64,000 nucleotides of DNA, from contig VNKQ01000005.1 in assembly GCA_016508695.1 (NCBI GenBank), forward strand, positions 496,001 to 560,000, written 5' to 3'. Source of the stretch: Hyphodiscus hymeniophilus. Taxonomy: Eukaryota; Ascomycota; Leotiomycetes; Helotiales; Hyphodiscaceae. The position numbers and the translations under genes were made by a program. Positions 1-10,814 of this stretch are shown piece after piece (the stretch's first letter is position 1; each line of letters starts with the position of its first letter). Under the pieces are notes generated by a model. The model saw nothing but the letters and a program-made list of their open reading frames with translations, had not been told where the DNA came from and did no database searches.

Positions 1-1150
1 TCTGATGGACGACGTCGGGTGGAAGGGAGTAGATCGAGATTCGAGCGATGGGAACGTAGGAGATCGGGAAGCGCCGTGAATGGCGACTGACGGGATCGGA
101 AAAAAGATTTATGAAAGCATCCCAAGAACTTCAGAGTGCAAAAAACTGGGGATTTTGCTCTGCGATGTGGAAGTGGTGCTCGCATGCAGCCAAACTGCCG
201 AGGCCAGAAAGTGCCTTGTTCTTGGGAGACGGTTTAGCTCCCAATAGCCTCGGGGAAAGCAATTGGGGTGAGCATCTTGCTAGGATTGGAAGATTGAGCC
301 ACGGCTGATCTGTTACACAAGGTGTCGCATTAGTGGTCAATGCCCATTGGACCCCCGCCTCCCTCGTTGTCGCTCATTGGGAACTAATCTACACCATAGA
401 GACGTGAGAATACGGGGTTAGGCAGAACAGAGGTTACTCTGTTTACGGTTGAAAGCAATAAAGAACGAGATAGACAGTCACATTATAATTGGGGATCGAG
501 CAATCCAGATGAGAGAATCGGGACTATCAACTCTATTGGTGGTTTTGGCAGTGCTGGATTGCGGGACTTATGATATTCATATTTCCTGGAGCGGGGACTT
601 CATTCCCACACTGAGACTCCTTTCATCGTTTGTGGCCAATCTCTGGGCTTGGACTTTTGCATGGGACTACAGCCGTTTTCTGTCTTGTGTACCTAGGTAC
701 GAGAACTATGTTGCAATTGGAGTGTCACGTGCGACGTTACTCATTGTGGATTGTGAATGTGTCCATTGATCGAATCGGTCGAAAGCTTTAACCATCTAAA
801 TTCTCTTCAGTAGGAGAATAGCGCTCTTTGATTCAAATTTGTCACGAGGATAGAGCAATTTAGATATGTGGATGTCCTCTGCAAGGAGCTTGCAATCTAA
901 ACCTTACTTGATTATAAAGAAAGAAATTGATTCTTATTTGATTTAGTTGTTTCCGAACGACTTCAAGGTTTGGGACGTAGCAAACCTCCTGACAATGATA
1001 CTCCAAAGGCAACTGGCCTAGCAGACCTGCGTTGATTTAGTCATCATTCAAAGTAAGGGGTATAGTAAAGTCGCATTGTGTAGTCGCAACAATCTGGCTT
1101 TGGAAGACAATTTGGACTCAAGATTCAAAGGGTATGGTTTTGATAATAAT
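1..1150. other. Left-edge stretch with no supported gene
   Basis: I see no convincing gene here. An open frame at 449-769 would encode about 100 residues but has no good ATG, no recognisable domain and ordinary intergenic composition, so I leave it out. The stretch could be the flank of a gene lying outside the window. Confidence 0.5.
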
Positions 1151-1218
1151 CAGTATTGCTACTACATAACTGTAGGCTTAGGCTCTCGACTTATATTCAC
1201 ACTTATGCACAACCAAAA

Positions 1219-1675
1219 AGCCGAGCTTGTCTTATAAACTCCTTGACTTTGCTTTTGTCAAAGTTACTTCTACAAAAGTTTGTCTTGCACAAACATGTAC
1301 ACTCTTACACAACACAACAGCCGAGCTTGACCCCTTTGCTTCGCTTTCGTCAAAGTCACGTTTTCAAGTTCACTTTTACAAACTCTCTGGCACTTACCCC
1401 TCTACCTACCTGCTTATACACAACACAGTAGCTTGACCCCTTCGCTTCGCTTTCCTCAAAATCTCTCTTACAAACTCTCTCGCACCTACCTCTCTATCTA
1501 GCCGAGCTTGACCCCTTCGCTTTGCTTTTGTCAAAGTCACTTTTTCAAAGTCACTTTACAAACTCTCTCGCACTTAGCTCTCTACCTACCTTACTTATAC
1601 ACAACAAAACAGCCGAGCTTGACCCCTTCGCTCTACATTCATCAAGTCAATTTTACAATCTCTCTCGCCTTACCT
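1219..1675. repeat. Imperfect tandem array, about five units of 70-112 bp
   Basis: A block beginning with the words GCCGAGCTTG and ACCCCTTCGC recurs at about 1219, 1319, 1428, 1500 and 1612. Each time it is followed by a CTTTCGTCAAAGTCAC-like segment, ACAAACTCTCTCGCACTTA, CTCTCTACCTACC and TTATACACAACA. Units differ by small indels and substitutions, so they are old. The array ends about 300 bp upstream of the coiled-coil gene at 1985. Its pyrimidine-rich strand could be part of a promoter or leader, but that is inference. Confidence 0.8.
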
Positions 1676-1984
1676 TCACACTAAAGAACAAGAACACAAA
1701 GAGTTTACAAGGCTGTCTTCTATGAAACGCAATTGAATTCTGCATAGCGTTGCAAGTTTCCTTAGCAACTGTTCGCGCAAAGTACCATCGACTTCGGGTT
1801 TCAAGCAAGGCTTCCTCTTCTCTGCCTCCCAACCTTAGAGACTTTTTAACTGGTCACACACAAGTAAGCATTTGCCAGTTTCCATCACAGTTGAGTTCTT
1901 CAACCATATTTGTACTTGTACATTATGATCGGCCCTTAGCTACAACTAATAATCTCCTAGGAGTTCAACCTCAGGATCATCGTC

Positions 1985-2371
1985 ATGGCCCATTACGATA
2001 AGATTTTGGACATCGTGGCGGATAACACTGACATCACGGAGGAGCTTGACAAGATGACGAAGGATATCATAAAAAAGCGGGTCACGATAGAGCGTAAGGT
2101 TGAGGAAATCAAGCAGTCGACCCACGAATCGAAGACCGATACCGAGGTTGAATTACTGAGGCTTAAGCAGCTTCAGCTTAGCGGCGTTCGAAAACTCGAG
2201 ACGATGATAGCTGGTTTTTGCACCGAGAACGTCAAAACAACGGCCCAGTCGAGTGAACTGGTCAGGAAGTACCACGAAGTAATCGACAAGAGCGGAGAAT
2301 TGGAGAAGGACAACGAGCATCTGAAGGAGAGAATGGAGGTGATGAAGGATATTCTACAAGAAGCGCTTTAG
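1985..2371 (+). CDS. Small coiled-coil hypothetical protein, 128 aa
   Basis: This is a single open frame starting at the ATG in GTCATGGCC, a good fungal start context. The product is hydrophilic, rich in Lys, Glu and Leu, and heptad-like over nearly its whole length, so it is predicted to be mostly helical coiled coil. No signal peptide, membrane segment or catalytic motif is visible. Size and composition resemble small structural subunits of kinetochore, spindle or tethering complexes, but I do not recognise the family and assign no function. The tandem array at 1219-1675 lies just upstream and the U6 gene lies downstream on the opposite strand. Confidence 0.65.
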   Translation: MAHYDKILDIVADNTDITEELDKMTKDIIKKRVTIERKVEEIKQSTHESKTDTEVELLRLKQLQLSGVRKLETMIAGFCTENVKTTAQSSELVRKYHEVIDKSGELEKDNEHLKERMEVMKDILQEAL

Positions 2372-2632
2372 CCACAATGCGTTCGGCTAGGATGGGGACA
2401 TTTTGAACGTAGCCATACGTGAAGCTTGAAAGGTCTAATGAGGCACCAACGCTTTTCACACACTATCTTTCAACGAAAGATCCCCAAAAAGCACTTCCTC
2501 AGTGAGATACCCACAAGAAACTATACAGTTCCATCCTGACCTGGAACATTGCATCCGCCAGCCCTGAAATTCCGAGATCCGTGAAAGGTCAACGTGCTCG
2601 AATATCGGACCTTAAAACAAACACAACACCAC

Positions 2633-2735
2633 AAAAATAGGGTTGCTTCTCTTTGTTAGATTGTGTCATCCTTATGCAGGGGCCATGCTAATCTTCTCTG
2701 TATCGATTCGTGTTTGACCAGTTTGTCCGAAGACA
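2633..2735 (-). ncRNA. U6: U6 spliceosomal snRNA
   Basis: Read on the minus strand this is a canonical U6. It has a 5' stem-loop capped by TTCG (2722-2735), the ACAGAG box that pairs with the 5' splice site, then AGATTAGCATGGCCCCTGC and AAGGATGACAC, the core that pairs with U4 and forms the internal stem-loop. It ends in CAACCC followed by a TTTTT terminator (2633-2637). The length of about 103 nt is normal. No mRNA-type intron interrupts the core, unlike in some yeasts. Transcription should be by RNA polymerase III. A TATA-like element sits about 25 bp upstream. The exact ends are estimated from homology. Confidence 0.93.
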
Positions 2736-2756
2736 TAGTTCTTTCTCCTAAATCGA

Positions 2757-2764
2757 TTCATATA
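2757..2764 (-). promoter_or_regulatory. TATA-like box of the U6 gene
   Basis: On the minus strand TTATATGA lies about 25 bp before the U6 5' end. This is the position of the TATA element that fixes the start site of U6 genes transcribed by RNA polymerase III. A downstream B box could not be identified with confidence. Confidence 0.55.
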
Positions 2765-2771
2765 ACAAAGA

Positions 2772-3221
2772 ACTGGACCCGAACCAGGCTTCCGGAGTCA
2801 GGACTGCCTAATCGGGAAATATGACAGCCTGACTGATCGCCACTACCGATGGAAGCCGGCCTGCTGCATTGAAAACGGACAAGTGTTGGCTGGGAGTAGT
2901 GAAGACCTCGATCGATTTTCTTTCTTTGAATGTTTGGGTTCAACGATGGTAAGCTTCCCCTGATTCTCTGAACTACAGAGGGGGCCAGATCGTCAGAAGA
3001 GCGACAGGAATACACAGGTAGAAGACCGAAGCATCCAGAACTATAAAATAAGTGCACTGTGCCAAGGATATGAAAAGGTTTAAGTTCTGCTCCTTTCGTT
3101 ACCTATCCAAGCAACATCGACATGGAAACTGCTTCAACGTCAACAAGCCCAACAGTAGACAATCACTGAACTGTAGTAGAAGGCGTCATGTTATACATTT
3201 AATTTACGTACATCATAGCGT
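2772..3221. other. Intergenic, U6 promoter side and ADE2 3' flank
   Basis: About 450 bp with no supported gene. It separates the U6 promoter from the 3' end of the ADE2 gene. Short open frames here have no recognisable content. Confidence 0.5.
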
Positions 3222-5006
3222 TCAATATTCTTCAAACCCCAAATCTTCCAATCTCCCCGCCTTCCCCACTACCTCTACCTCCATATCCTTCATATACTTC
3301 TCCAGCCTCGTGAAAATAACTGGGTCGCTCGTCCCAAGTATCCTTGCCGCAAGCAGCGCAGCGTTGATGCTATTGTTGATCGCCACAGTAGCGACCGGGA
3401 CTCCCCTGGGCATTTGTACAATACTTAACAAACTATCCATTCCATCCAGCGTGCTGCCTTTGACAGGCACGCCGATCACAGGCAAAGGAGTAGAAGCCGC
3501 AATCATGCCAGGAAGATGTGCAGCACCTCCTGCTGCGGCGATAATAACCTTGAAGCCATTTGAGGCCGCCTGAGTTGCAAATTCGGTCATGCGGCCTGGT
3601 GTCCGATGTGCGGAGGTAATGGTGAGATGAAATGGAATACTAAGAGTTTTGAGGAGGGAGAGGCCAGGTTTAAGGACATTGAGATCGGAGTCTGAGCCCA
3701 TAGTCACTGCGACTAAAGGCTTTGTGAGTCCAGAGGACAAGGGGAAGTGTATTGGTAGAGCAGTTGGAAAGTGACTCGTTGGTACTGGGAGACCTTTCCG
3801 CCCTGCTCGAATGCCGCCTGCAAGACCGATGAGTGGATTCATGATCTCTTGTGCTTGTGACATCGAGGAGGCTACTAGTGTGATATGTCCGATCTTGCGA
3901 GCTGGTTTCGATGCTTTACCGTACATGTGTAATGCAGCGGTGGGAATGGTAACTGCGCGTTTCACAAGGTCTTCGTGTGATGATTCGGAAGCTCCGCCAA
4001 GGATATTGAGCATTATTGTTGCTGGGAACATAGAGGGTATGACCGAGTTTGGGAAGAATGGCATAATGCCTAAGATAGCCAAGAGCTGAGATTTGTACTG
4101 TGACATTGTGGGGCAGGCTTCAATCGTGTAGTGGCCACTATTGTGAGGCCGTGGTGCGATTTCGTTCACCAAGAGACTATCATCGCTCATCAGGAAGAGC
4201 TCAACTCCAAACACTCCTTTGCCCCAGAGACATCCAACTGCTTTTCGTGCAATTTCTTGTGCTCGTTTTTGTAGACTCTCGGATACTTCTCGTGGGGGAC
4301 TGTAGACCAGTTTGCAGATGCTATCTTCGTGAACGGTTTCAACGGTGGGGTATGCAATAGTCGAGTCCCCTTGATCTCCAGTTTTGACAACCATAACGGC
4401 GAGTTCCTTCTTGAAGTCTGCCCATTTTTCCGCATATAATGACCTTCCCTTCAATGCTTCTAGCGCGTCCTTGACGTCTGAGGCAGATCGTACAGGGTAG
4501 TTGCCTCGCCCATCGTAGGCGTCCTTCTTGGCTTTCAACATGTATGGGTATCCGTGGTCCTTTGCAAAGTTCAATAGGTCTTTCTCACTCGATTCCAAGC
4601 TCTTCGAAACCGCCGTAGGAACTCCATTCTTTGCTAAATGTCCCTTCTGCAGGTATTTATCCTGTATCGTTCGTATCGTTTTCCAATTCGGCTGCACCTC
4701 CACTTTCTTCATTCGCTTCTTTCCATCTGCCTCAGTAATCTCCACCCCCTTTTCTGCAATCTCCTCTAAAACATGTGTGTCTACATGTTCAATTTCTACT
4801 GTGAGAATATCGACTTTTCGGGCTAGCTCGCGGATTTTCTCGGGATCGATAAAGGAGCCGTCTATGTGCGAGGTCTTCGCGTTGACCTGTTTAGCAGGGG
4901 AGCTGGGCGCATCAAGAATGACCACTTTAATGCCAAGCGGATTCGCAGCCTCGCACAGCATTTGCCCAAGCTGGCCACCGCCAAGGAGACCAATCGTGTG
5001 GTCCAT
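3222..5006 (-). CDS. ADE2: Phosphoribosylaminoimidazole carboxylase (AIR carboxylase)
   Basis: Bifunctional purine enzyme that carboxylates 5-aminoimidazole ribonucleotide to CAIR in cytosolic de novo purine synthesis. One 594-residue exon. The N-terminal half is PurK-like ATP-grasp: the nucleotide-binding GLLGGGQLGQM is at residues 6-16, followed by the ATP-grasp core around KAKKDAYDGRGNYPV and NEIAPRPHNSGHYTIEA. The C-terminal 160 residues are the PurE domain, with VTMGSDSDL, the SAHRTPGRM loop and AAAGGAAHLPGMIA. Length and domain order match fungal Ade2. I start at the ATG at 5006; the frame is open slightly upstream but has only a TTG there. A 5' UTR intron is possible (CTAAT then AG just upstream) but not proven. 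Confidence 0.97.
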   Translation of the reverse strand: MDHTIGLLGGGQLGQMLCEAANPLGIKVVILDAPSSPAKQVNAKTSHIDGSFIDPEKIRELARKVDILTVEIEHVDTHVLEEIAEKGVEITEADGKKRMKKVEVQPNWKTIRTIQDKYLQKGHLAKNGVPTAVSKSLESSEKDLLNFAKDHGYPYMLKAKKDAYDGRGNYPVRSASDVKDALEALKGRSLYAEKWADFKKELAVMVVKTGDQGDSTIAYPTVETVHEDSICKLVYSPPREVSESLQKRAQEIARKAVGCLWGKGVFGVELFLMSDDSLLVNEIAPRPHNSGHYTIEACPTMSQYKSQLLAILGIMPFFPNSVIPSMFPATIMLNILGGASESSHEDLVKRAVTIPTAALHMYGKASKPARKIGHITLVASSMSQAQEIMNPLIGLAGGIRAGRKGLPVPTSHFPTALPIHFPLSSGLTKPLVAVTMGSDSDLNVLKPGLSLLKTLSIPFHLTITSAHRTPGRMTEFATQAASNGFKVIIAAAGGAAHLPGMIAASTPLPVIGVPVKGSTLDGMDSLLSIVQMPRGVPVATVAINNSINAALLAARILGTSDPVIFTRLEKYMKDMEVEVVGKAGRLEDLGFEEY

Positions 5007-5733
5007 GGTCAAGTCTGATGGAGCGGGTATTCTGCATACTAATTAGCCTTGAGCAAGATAAATGAGAAAGAAGAAGTACTCTACCGCCTAGGAGCTTGTA
5101 ATTTGAAGAAGAAGAAAGTCCCGCCGCGGGAACGTGCAGAATTTTGATCTAGCATTATTTTGCCAACTGAACGGGGTCTAGCTTTCTTCACCGCTTGTGG
5201 GAAACAAGGGGTAAGTCATGGGTTATGAAGGCAGTCAATCCTCTTTCTACTCAACTTATGAAATCGCAAGCTACTCTACCACTAGTTTGCCAGCGGAACT
5301 GAAGAAGGAGACATCTGGTAAAGACTGGGATGCGCACTAAGAATGCCACATTGTTGAAGCGCTATCTGAGCTTGTGGAAAGGGATTCCCAGATGGAGCAG
5401 ATGGCGGCCGTGCGACCGCGGTCGGCCTGACTTGACGCATTTGTGATCACGAATACGGAGAACTAATACAAGAGTTGTTGAGAGTGAAGGATATTCTGTT
5501 CCAAAGAAGCACTGAGCCAGACCATGATCTAGAAGGGGAGAGGGACGGAATCATCGACCTTTATTTTGCTACCTAATGCCTCCTGCGGCAAGGTAGAAGC
5601 CATTGCTTATAGGAGTTGGCTTAAAGGACTTCTGAAATTGCCAGCAGCCCGGAAAGACCAGACATATTAGTGTCTCTAACGTTTATCAGTGATTGCTTAT
5701 CCCAATATCATAGCCACCATTGCGCCGTCCCAT
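5007..5733. other. Intergenic between ADE2 and CSTF2
   Basis: About 730 bp. It contains the ADE2 promoter and leader on the right side of that gene and the 3' flank of the CSTF2 gene. I see no RNA gene, repeat or conserved open frame. Confidence 0.5.
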
Positions 5734-6826
5734 CTACCTTCCATAACTCGCACGTAAAGCCAACAACTGCGCCCTATCTGCCGGCGGCAGACTGTCAATA
5801 ACCTCCTGAGGCATAGCCATCACCTGAGCCATCAAAGCGTCCGCATCTGGCAGCTGCTGTGGCGGTGGTTGCGGAGCAGGTGGTCTTTGCTGTGATGGGG
5901 GAGGTGGATATAGGCCATGACCTGACACAGGAGGTGTCCCGATTTGCATGCCTAATTGTCCCGACATATGTGAAGGAGGAGGAGGGTAACCAGGTGGGAA
6001 GTTTCCTGGTGGTGGCGCATATTGTGGTGCTGACACTAGGGGAGGAGCTGAGGCTTGTTCAACTACACCGGTAAGAGCTTCGGTCGAGACGAGGCCCATT
6101 AGGAGGAGAGCTTGGAAGATCGCGTATGAGAGTTGCGGCGCCTGGTTTAGGAGCTCGGTAGCTTTCGCAGGATCGGTCGTGGCCAATGTCTTCATCTGTG
6201 AGAGAACATCGAGGAGTTGGGCTGGTGGAAGGGTATTAAGTGTTCGGGAGATAGCATCGGGGCAGGTTAAGCCTGCAGGCAGGTCGATGCCGACTGGCAG
6301 AGGCGGTAGTGAGGAATTATGCGGCGGAAGAGGAGCATTTGACATGCCATTTGGAGGAGGAGGCGCGTAGTTGGTGGGAGCAGCTTGCTGCTTTTCCTGT
6401 CAGTAGAATCCAGAAACCAGCTGTAAGCCACCTACTTCATCATCTCCTCCAGGATCATTGGAGAAATCGACACGTAACGTTCGACCCATAATCTCGTATC
6501 CGTTGAGGTTTCTCACAGCAGATGCAGCCGAATCTGTCGTGCGCAAAGGTTAGCTTTGTTGTCATATGCGCGCTGCGCTTGGTGAAGTTAAAGGATGCGA
6601 ACCTGAGTCTGGAAATTCTACAAAGCCGAAGCCTTTTGGGCGTCCAGTCTCGCGATCATAGACAAGTCTGAAGCTCATCACTTTTCCTGCACTGCCAAAT
6701 ATATCCTTGATTTGCTCTTCCGTGAGACCTGAAAGCCTGTAAGCTTGCGACCGGATTGACTGCTTGGACATAGTTACCGTAGGGAATATTGCCAACGAAC
6801 ACCGACCTCGAAGGTGGTTTTGACAT
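5734..6826 (-). CDS. RNA15: Cleavage stimulation factor subunit 2 (CSTF2/Rna15-like)
   Basis: Nuclear RNA-binding subunit of the mRNA 3'-end cleavage and polyadenylation machinery (CF IA in yeast, CstF in animals). Exons on the minus strand: 6778-6826, 6603-6728, 6436-6533 and 5734-6396, giving 311 aa. Residues 8-85 form an RRM: RNP2 is VFVGNIPYG, RNP1 is PKGFGFVEF, and the tail has RNLNGYEIMGRTLRVDFS. A hinge helix domain follows (ISRTLNTLPPAQLLDVLSQM onward), then a Pro-rich linker. The C-terminal CSTF helix is at the end (EVIDSLPPADRAQLLALR). The last intron as placed is only 39 nt, so that junction is the least certain. The gene is divergent from prohibitin-2 with a 440-bp shared upstream region. 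Confidence 0.92.
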
Positions 6827-7266
6827 CTTGAATGTGAGAGAGAGGAACTCCTAATATCTGAAGAAAGAGATGATGGGATGCAAGTTCACAAAGAGACGAC
6901 GACAGATCTGAGGAATGATCACTCGTCACCTATGGGTTGAAGAATGGCACAGAAGTCTTTGAGAGAAAGTGTTTCTGGCTATTCTAATCCTGCTTTTTCC
7001 CTCTGCTCAATATGCCCCATGTATCTCAGTTCGTACTTTTCTCGCCTTTCCGGTTTGAATGTTGAGATGTCTTGCGATACAGTTTGCGACATGGAGTTGA
7101 AAGAATGATTGAAGTCCAATCGTGCTTACCTACTCAAGGAATCTGGAGAATTTAGCGCATGCAAAATGCGCTAGTAAGCATTCGGCACCTTTACATCTTC
7201 CATTTAAGCAAGCACATCAGCAGCTCCCAAATACCATCTACGAAAGTCTTCCTCGAGCCCGCCAAG
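6827..7266. promoter_or_regulatory. Shared upstream region of CSTF2 and PHB2
   Basis: The two start codons face away from each other across 440 bp, so both promoters must lie here. The right part is the PHB2 leader, with CCAAGATG start context. I cannot identify individual factor sites with confidence. Confidence 0.5.
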
Positions 7267-8302
7267 ATGTCGAATCCCCGAGATGCATGGAAGCAGCTTC
7301 AGAAAATGGCCAACCAGGCTGGTAGAGCAGGAGGAGGCGGCGGCGGACCGGGGCCCAAGGGTGTGGGCTCTGCAGCTGGTGGATTAATTCTCCTCGGTGG
7401 ACTTCTCGTTGTCGGAAACAACGCTCTATTCAACGTCGATGGTGGTCACAGAGCAATCAAATACACGAGAGTAGGAGGTGTGGGCAAGGAGATTTACTCT
7501 GAAGGTAACTCGAACTCCCAGAGAACTCTTCAAGCTCTGAAGGGAAACTGACTTCAACTGTTCTTTAGGTACACATCTTAGAATCCCGTGGTTCGAGACT
7601 CCTATAGATTACGATGTCCGCGCGAAACCCAGAAACGTTGCATCCCTTACCGGTACCAAGGATTTGCAGATGGTCAACATTACTTGCCGTGTCCTCTCCA
7701 GACCCCGAATCGACGCCCTTCCCCAAATCTATCGAACACTCGGGACAGACTACGACGAGCGAGTCCTACCTTCCATTGTGAACGAAGTGTTGAAAAGTGT
7801 AGTTGCGCAGTTCAACGCCAGTCAGTTGATTACGCAGCGTGAGAATGTGGCGAGATTGGTCCGAGAGAATTTGTCGAAGCGTGCAGCCAGATTTAATATC
7901 ATGCTCGATGATGTTTCGCTGACGGTATGAACTTCAAGTACTGTCGATGGAATAGCTACTAATTGGTTATAGCACCTGGCTTTCTCTCCCGAATTCACAG
8001 CCGCGGTGGAAGCCAAGCAAGTTGCACAACAAGAAGCCCAACGAGCTGCGTTCGTAGTGGACAAGGCACGTCAAGAGAAGCAAGCAATGGTTGTCAGAGC
8101 CCAGGGTGAAGCTCGATCTGCAGAGCTCATTGGAGATGCGATCAAGAAGAGTCGATCATACGTGGATTTAAAGAGAATTGAGAATGCTAGAGCCATTGCA
8201 CAGATTCTTCAGGAGGCTGGTGGACGGAACAAGCTATATCTGGACTCGGAGGGATTGGGTCTGAATGTCACAGAGAGTTACGAGGACAAGACCAAAAAGT
8301 AA
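7267..8302 (+). CDS. PHB2: Prohibitin-2
   Basis: Subunit of the ring-shaped prohibitin complex of the mitochondrial inner membrane, which acts as scaffold and chaperone with PHB1. Exons 7267-7504, 7569-7924 and 7973-8302 encode 307 aa, the usual length. The N-terminus has a Gly-rich stretch and then one membrane anchor (GGLILLGGLLVVGNNALF, about residues 38-55). The SPFH/PHB domain runs from about residue 60, with FNVDGGHRAIKYTRV and GTHLRIPWFETPIDYDVR, through IVNEVLKSVVAQFNA. A C-terminal coiled coil (EAKQVAQQEAQRAAFVV to KKSRSYVDLKRIE) follows. Introns are GT-AG; the second has a CTACTAAT-like branch site. Confidence 0.96.
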
Positions 8303-9011
8303 AGGGGCTGATGATGAAAAGGAACTCTCCACTGTATTCGAAGCGACAGCTCTGTATTCTATAGCATGAGACGTCATTGCGTTCTCCACACTCTGGCTGT
8401 ATACATTATTTCCTGCGTTTCATTTCTGTCCACCGGCGTAGTACCATCAACGCTTGCCCAGAAAAGGCCGAGTCGCCTTCTGAGACTTTGCGATAATTCT
8501 CAAGCCCTATATCGAAGAAAGCGTGTACTATCTCCCGCTTTGTCATTTACTAGGGTATTCTGTAATCCATTTTTGCTACAGCACTTGAGCAGTTGGCTCT
8601 CTACTGGTCCCGCAAGTGCGCTTTCGGAGAGTCATCTTTTCATTGCGGACAAAAGTCTGAATTCTTAATTATCCTTCCATTATCAGCTAGAGCCGCCTGT
8701 AATCGACTCAATGGAGCTTGGAGGGAGAATAAAGAACGGGATTAGAGAAGCGACATGAGGCGCTTGACGGCGGAGAAGATTCGGTGTGTAAGGGACAGAG
8801 AAAGCATTCATGGAGAAGAGTAGCATTGTTTTTCGCCATTCTCTCGCATGTTACTTTATCTTGGCTTATGGTCCGCGTTGCCAGGTGTATCTTCTCAGCT
8901 CTTGTGAATGGTCTTCTCCTTGTACTATATCTATTACCCCGTCCCATCTTGCTTCTGCCGAACCCAGAAATCAAGAACATTCTTCTTAGCGGCCACTTCA
9001 AACGGTGTACT
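8303..9011. other. Intergenic between PHB2 and MFS gene (3' ends converge)
   Basis: About 710 bp between two converging genes. Short open frames on both strands have no recognisable content. I see no RNA gene or repeat. Confidence 0.5.
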
Positions 9012-10814
9012 TCAATAAACATATCTGAAATTTACATTTTCCCTGTCCGTCAAATCGTCAAAAGCATGCACCATGTCCTCATCCAAAACGCCAGCCACTC
9101 CAGTCGCGGTCAGCTCGGCCTGTAAGCGATCCTTCTTCTTATTCTGGCTCATCAACCAAAACCGTAGGAAAGCAATGACGATGACTAACAGTACGTAGCA
9201 TCCCATATGTGTGCTAAATGCAATGAGATAGCGTGGAGAATCGTACGCAAGGAAGACTTGAGGACCAATTGCATTCCCAGTCGCCCAGGAAATGAAGTTC
9301 GCTGCTACCACAACAGACTTCTTGGTCTGGCCAGCCACATTTCGCGTTATCATACTCATACCGAGTGTTTGTGCGGCCCAGAAGGATAGTACGAGATAGT
9401 AGGACAGAAGCAAGCCAACTTGGGTGCCTTTGTTGGTGTTTTGAACTGTCATGAGGACGATGGTTCCTACAAAGGATCTGAAGATTGTCAGTTAAGTATT
9501 TGCAATGAGAGTGTTGGGGCTCACGGGATGACAAAAATGCCCATAATCAACAGATTCTGTTTCGTTTTCTTGACTAACCACATACTGCTCAATAGCATAA
9601 TAATGATATATGCGCCGAGGACCATAGCCAACAGTTGCGTTTGCAGGACACTGAAGTGAAACCCAGAAATGATGATATTTGCAAAAGCCCCAAGTCCACT
9701 CGTTGGAAGAGTAGTGCAGATGGCAATCAAGCAGTAACACCACGTCTGTGGGTCCAAGAGTGCTTCAAACATCTGCTCCTTCCGAAATCTCTTATTCTGC
9801 ACGCCGGTCTGGTTACTACGCACTCGCTCGATCATCAATTTCTTGTCCACTTCGCTGAAACATTTGGCTCGCATGGGGGAATCGGGCATGAATATGAGGA
9901 CGAAAACGCCCCAGAGAACAGAGAAGCTTCCATAGCAGATGAAGATTGCTTGCCAGGATTTGAGTGATGATGGTGGACTCTTGATGAGAGTGAAGCAGTA
10001 GGCGAGAAGACCTCCTACGATTTGTTGGCCGCCGTTCATCATGTACCAGTAGGAGACTGTGGCAGCTTGTTCGTCTCGTTTGTACCCTATAACCAACACA
10101 CATCAGTATCCTTCACACCGAGCGTGCTCCTGAAAATGTCCCCAAGGAAAATCGTTGGCTTCCCAAGCACTTACACATAGAGCTAAGATACACGAAGGAT
10201 GGTTGGCAAACTGCTTCGAAGATTCCAAGTAAAGTACGTAGGGCGACCAGGGTGGCAAAGTCCCTGGCGACAGCGTGAAGAGCAAGGGTGATGCCCCAAA
10301 GAATGATAGAGCATCCGAGATATTTGGCAATCGGAAGGCGTTGGATGAGGCGATTAGTGGGATACTCAACGATGAGAACGGCAACATAAATACATGTAGT
10401 CAACCAGGAAAACTTGCAAGTGTCAGTACCGTCCATGAGAGACGCTGAGACATTTACCTGCTGTCCAACCAAATGAGTATCCTTTTGGATTCCCATGATA
10501 CTTGCAAAGCTCAACGTGCCCTTATCCAACGCCTGTAAGAAATACGTGAAGATCATGATGCTCAACACACGTTTGTCGACCTTAGCTTTCAGCCGGGCGT
10601 TCTCCTCTGAGGAGATGTATATTGCAACATTACTAGCGTATTTGGCCACTTCTTCATCGACTCGATCGTAGTTCATGTGGTCTTTCTTGAGGTCATCTTC
10701 AACATAGATCTTCTGGGCAGGAACGATCTCTGGGGTGGAGGTCTTCTGGCTAACATTCATGTAGTCGCTTTGATCGAACGCATGGCCTGGCATGGAATTC
10801 ATCTCGTCATCCAT
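9012..10814 (-). CDS. MFS transporter, allantoate permease (Dal5/anion:cation symporter) family
   Basis: Plasma-membrane transporter of the major facilitator superfamily, probably importing an organic anion. Exons on the minus strand: 10458-10814, 10175-10412, 9525-10086 and 9012-9477, giving 540 aa. The N-terminal 100 residues are cytosolic. TM1 begins near RVLSIMIFTYFLQALDKGTL, a family signature. The loop motif EYPTNRLIQRLPIAKYLG and the mid-domain SSMWYKRDEQA junction are typical of Dal5-like proteins. The first intron (10413-10457) is 45 nt and in frame, so an unspliced reading would add 15 residues. The start is the ATG at 10814; further upstream the frame has only TTG. It is divergent from the GH105 gene, which suggests uptake of its sugar-acid products (inference). 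Confidence 0.9.

Noticed and set aside
449..769. Open frame of about 100 codons on the plus strand
   Set aside because: No proper ATG at its beginning, no domain and no neighbouring exon; looks like a chance frame.
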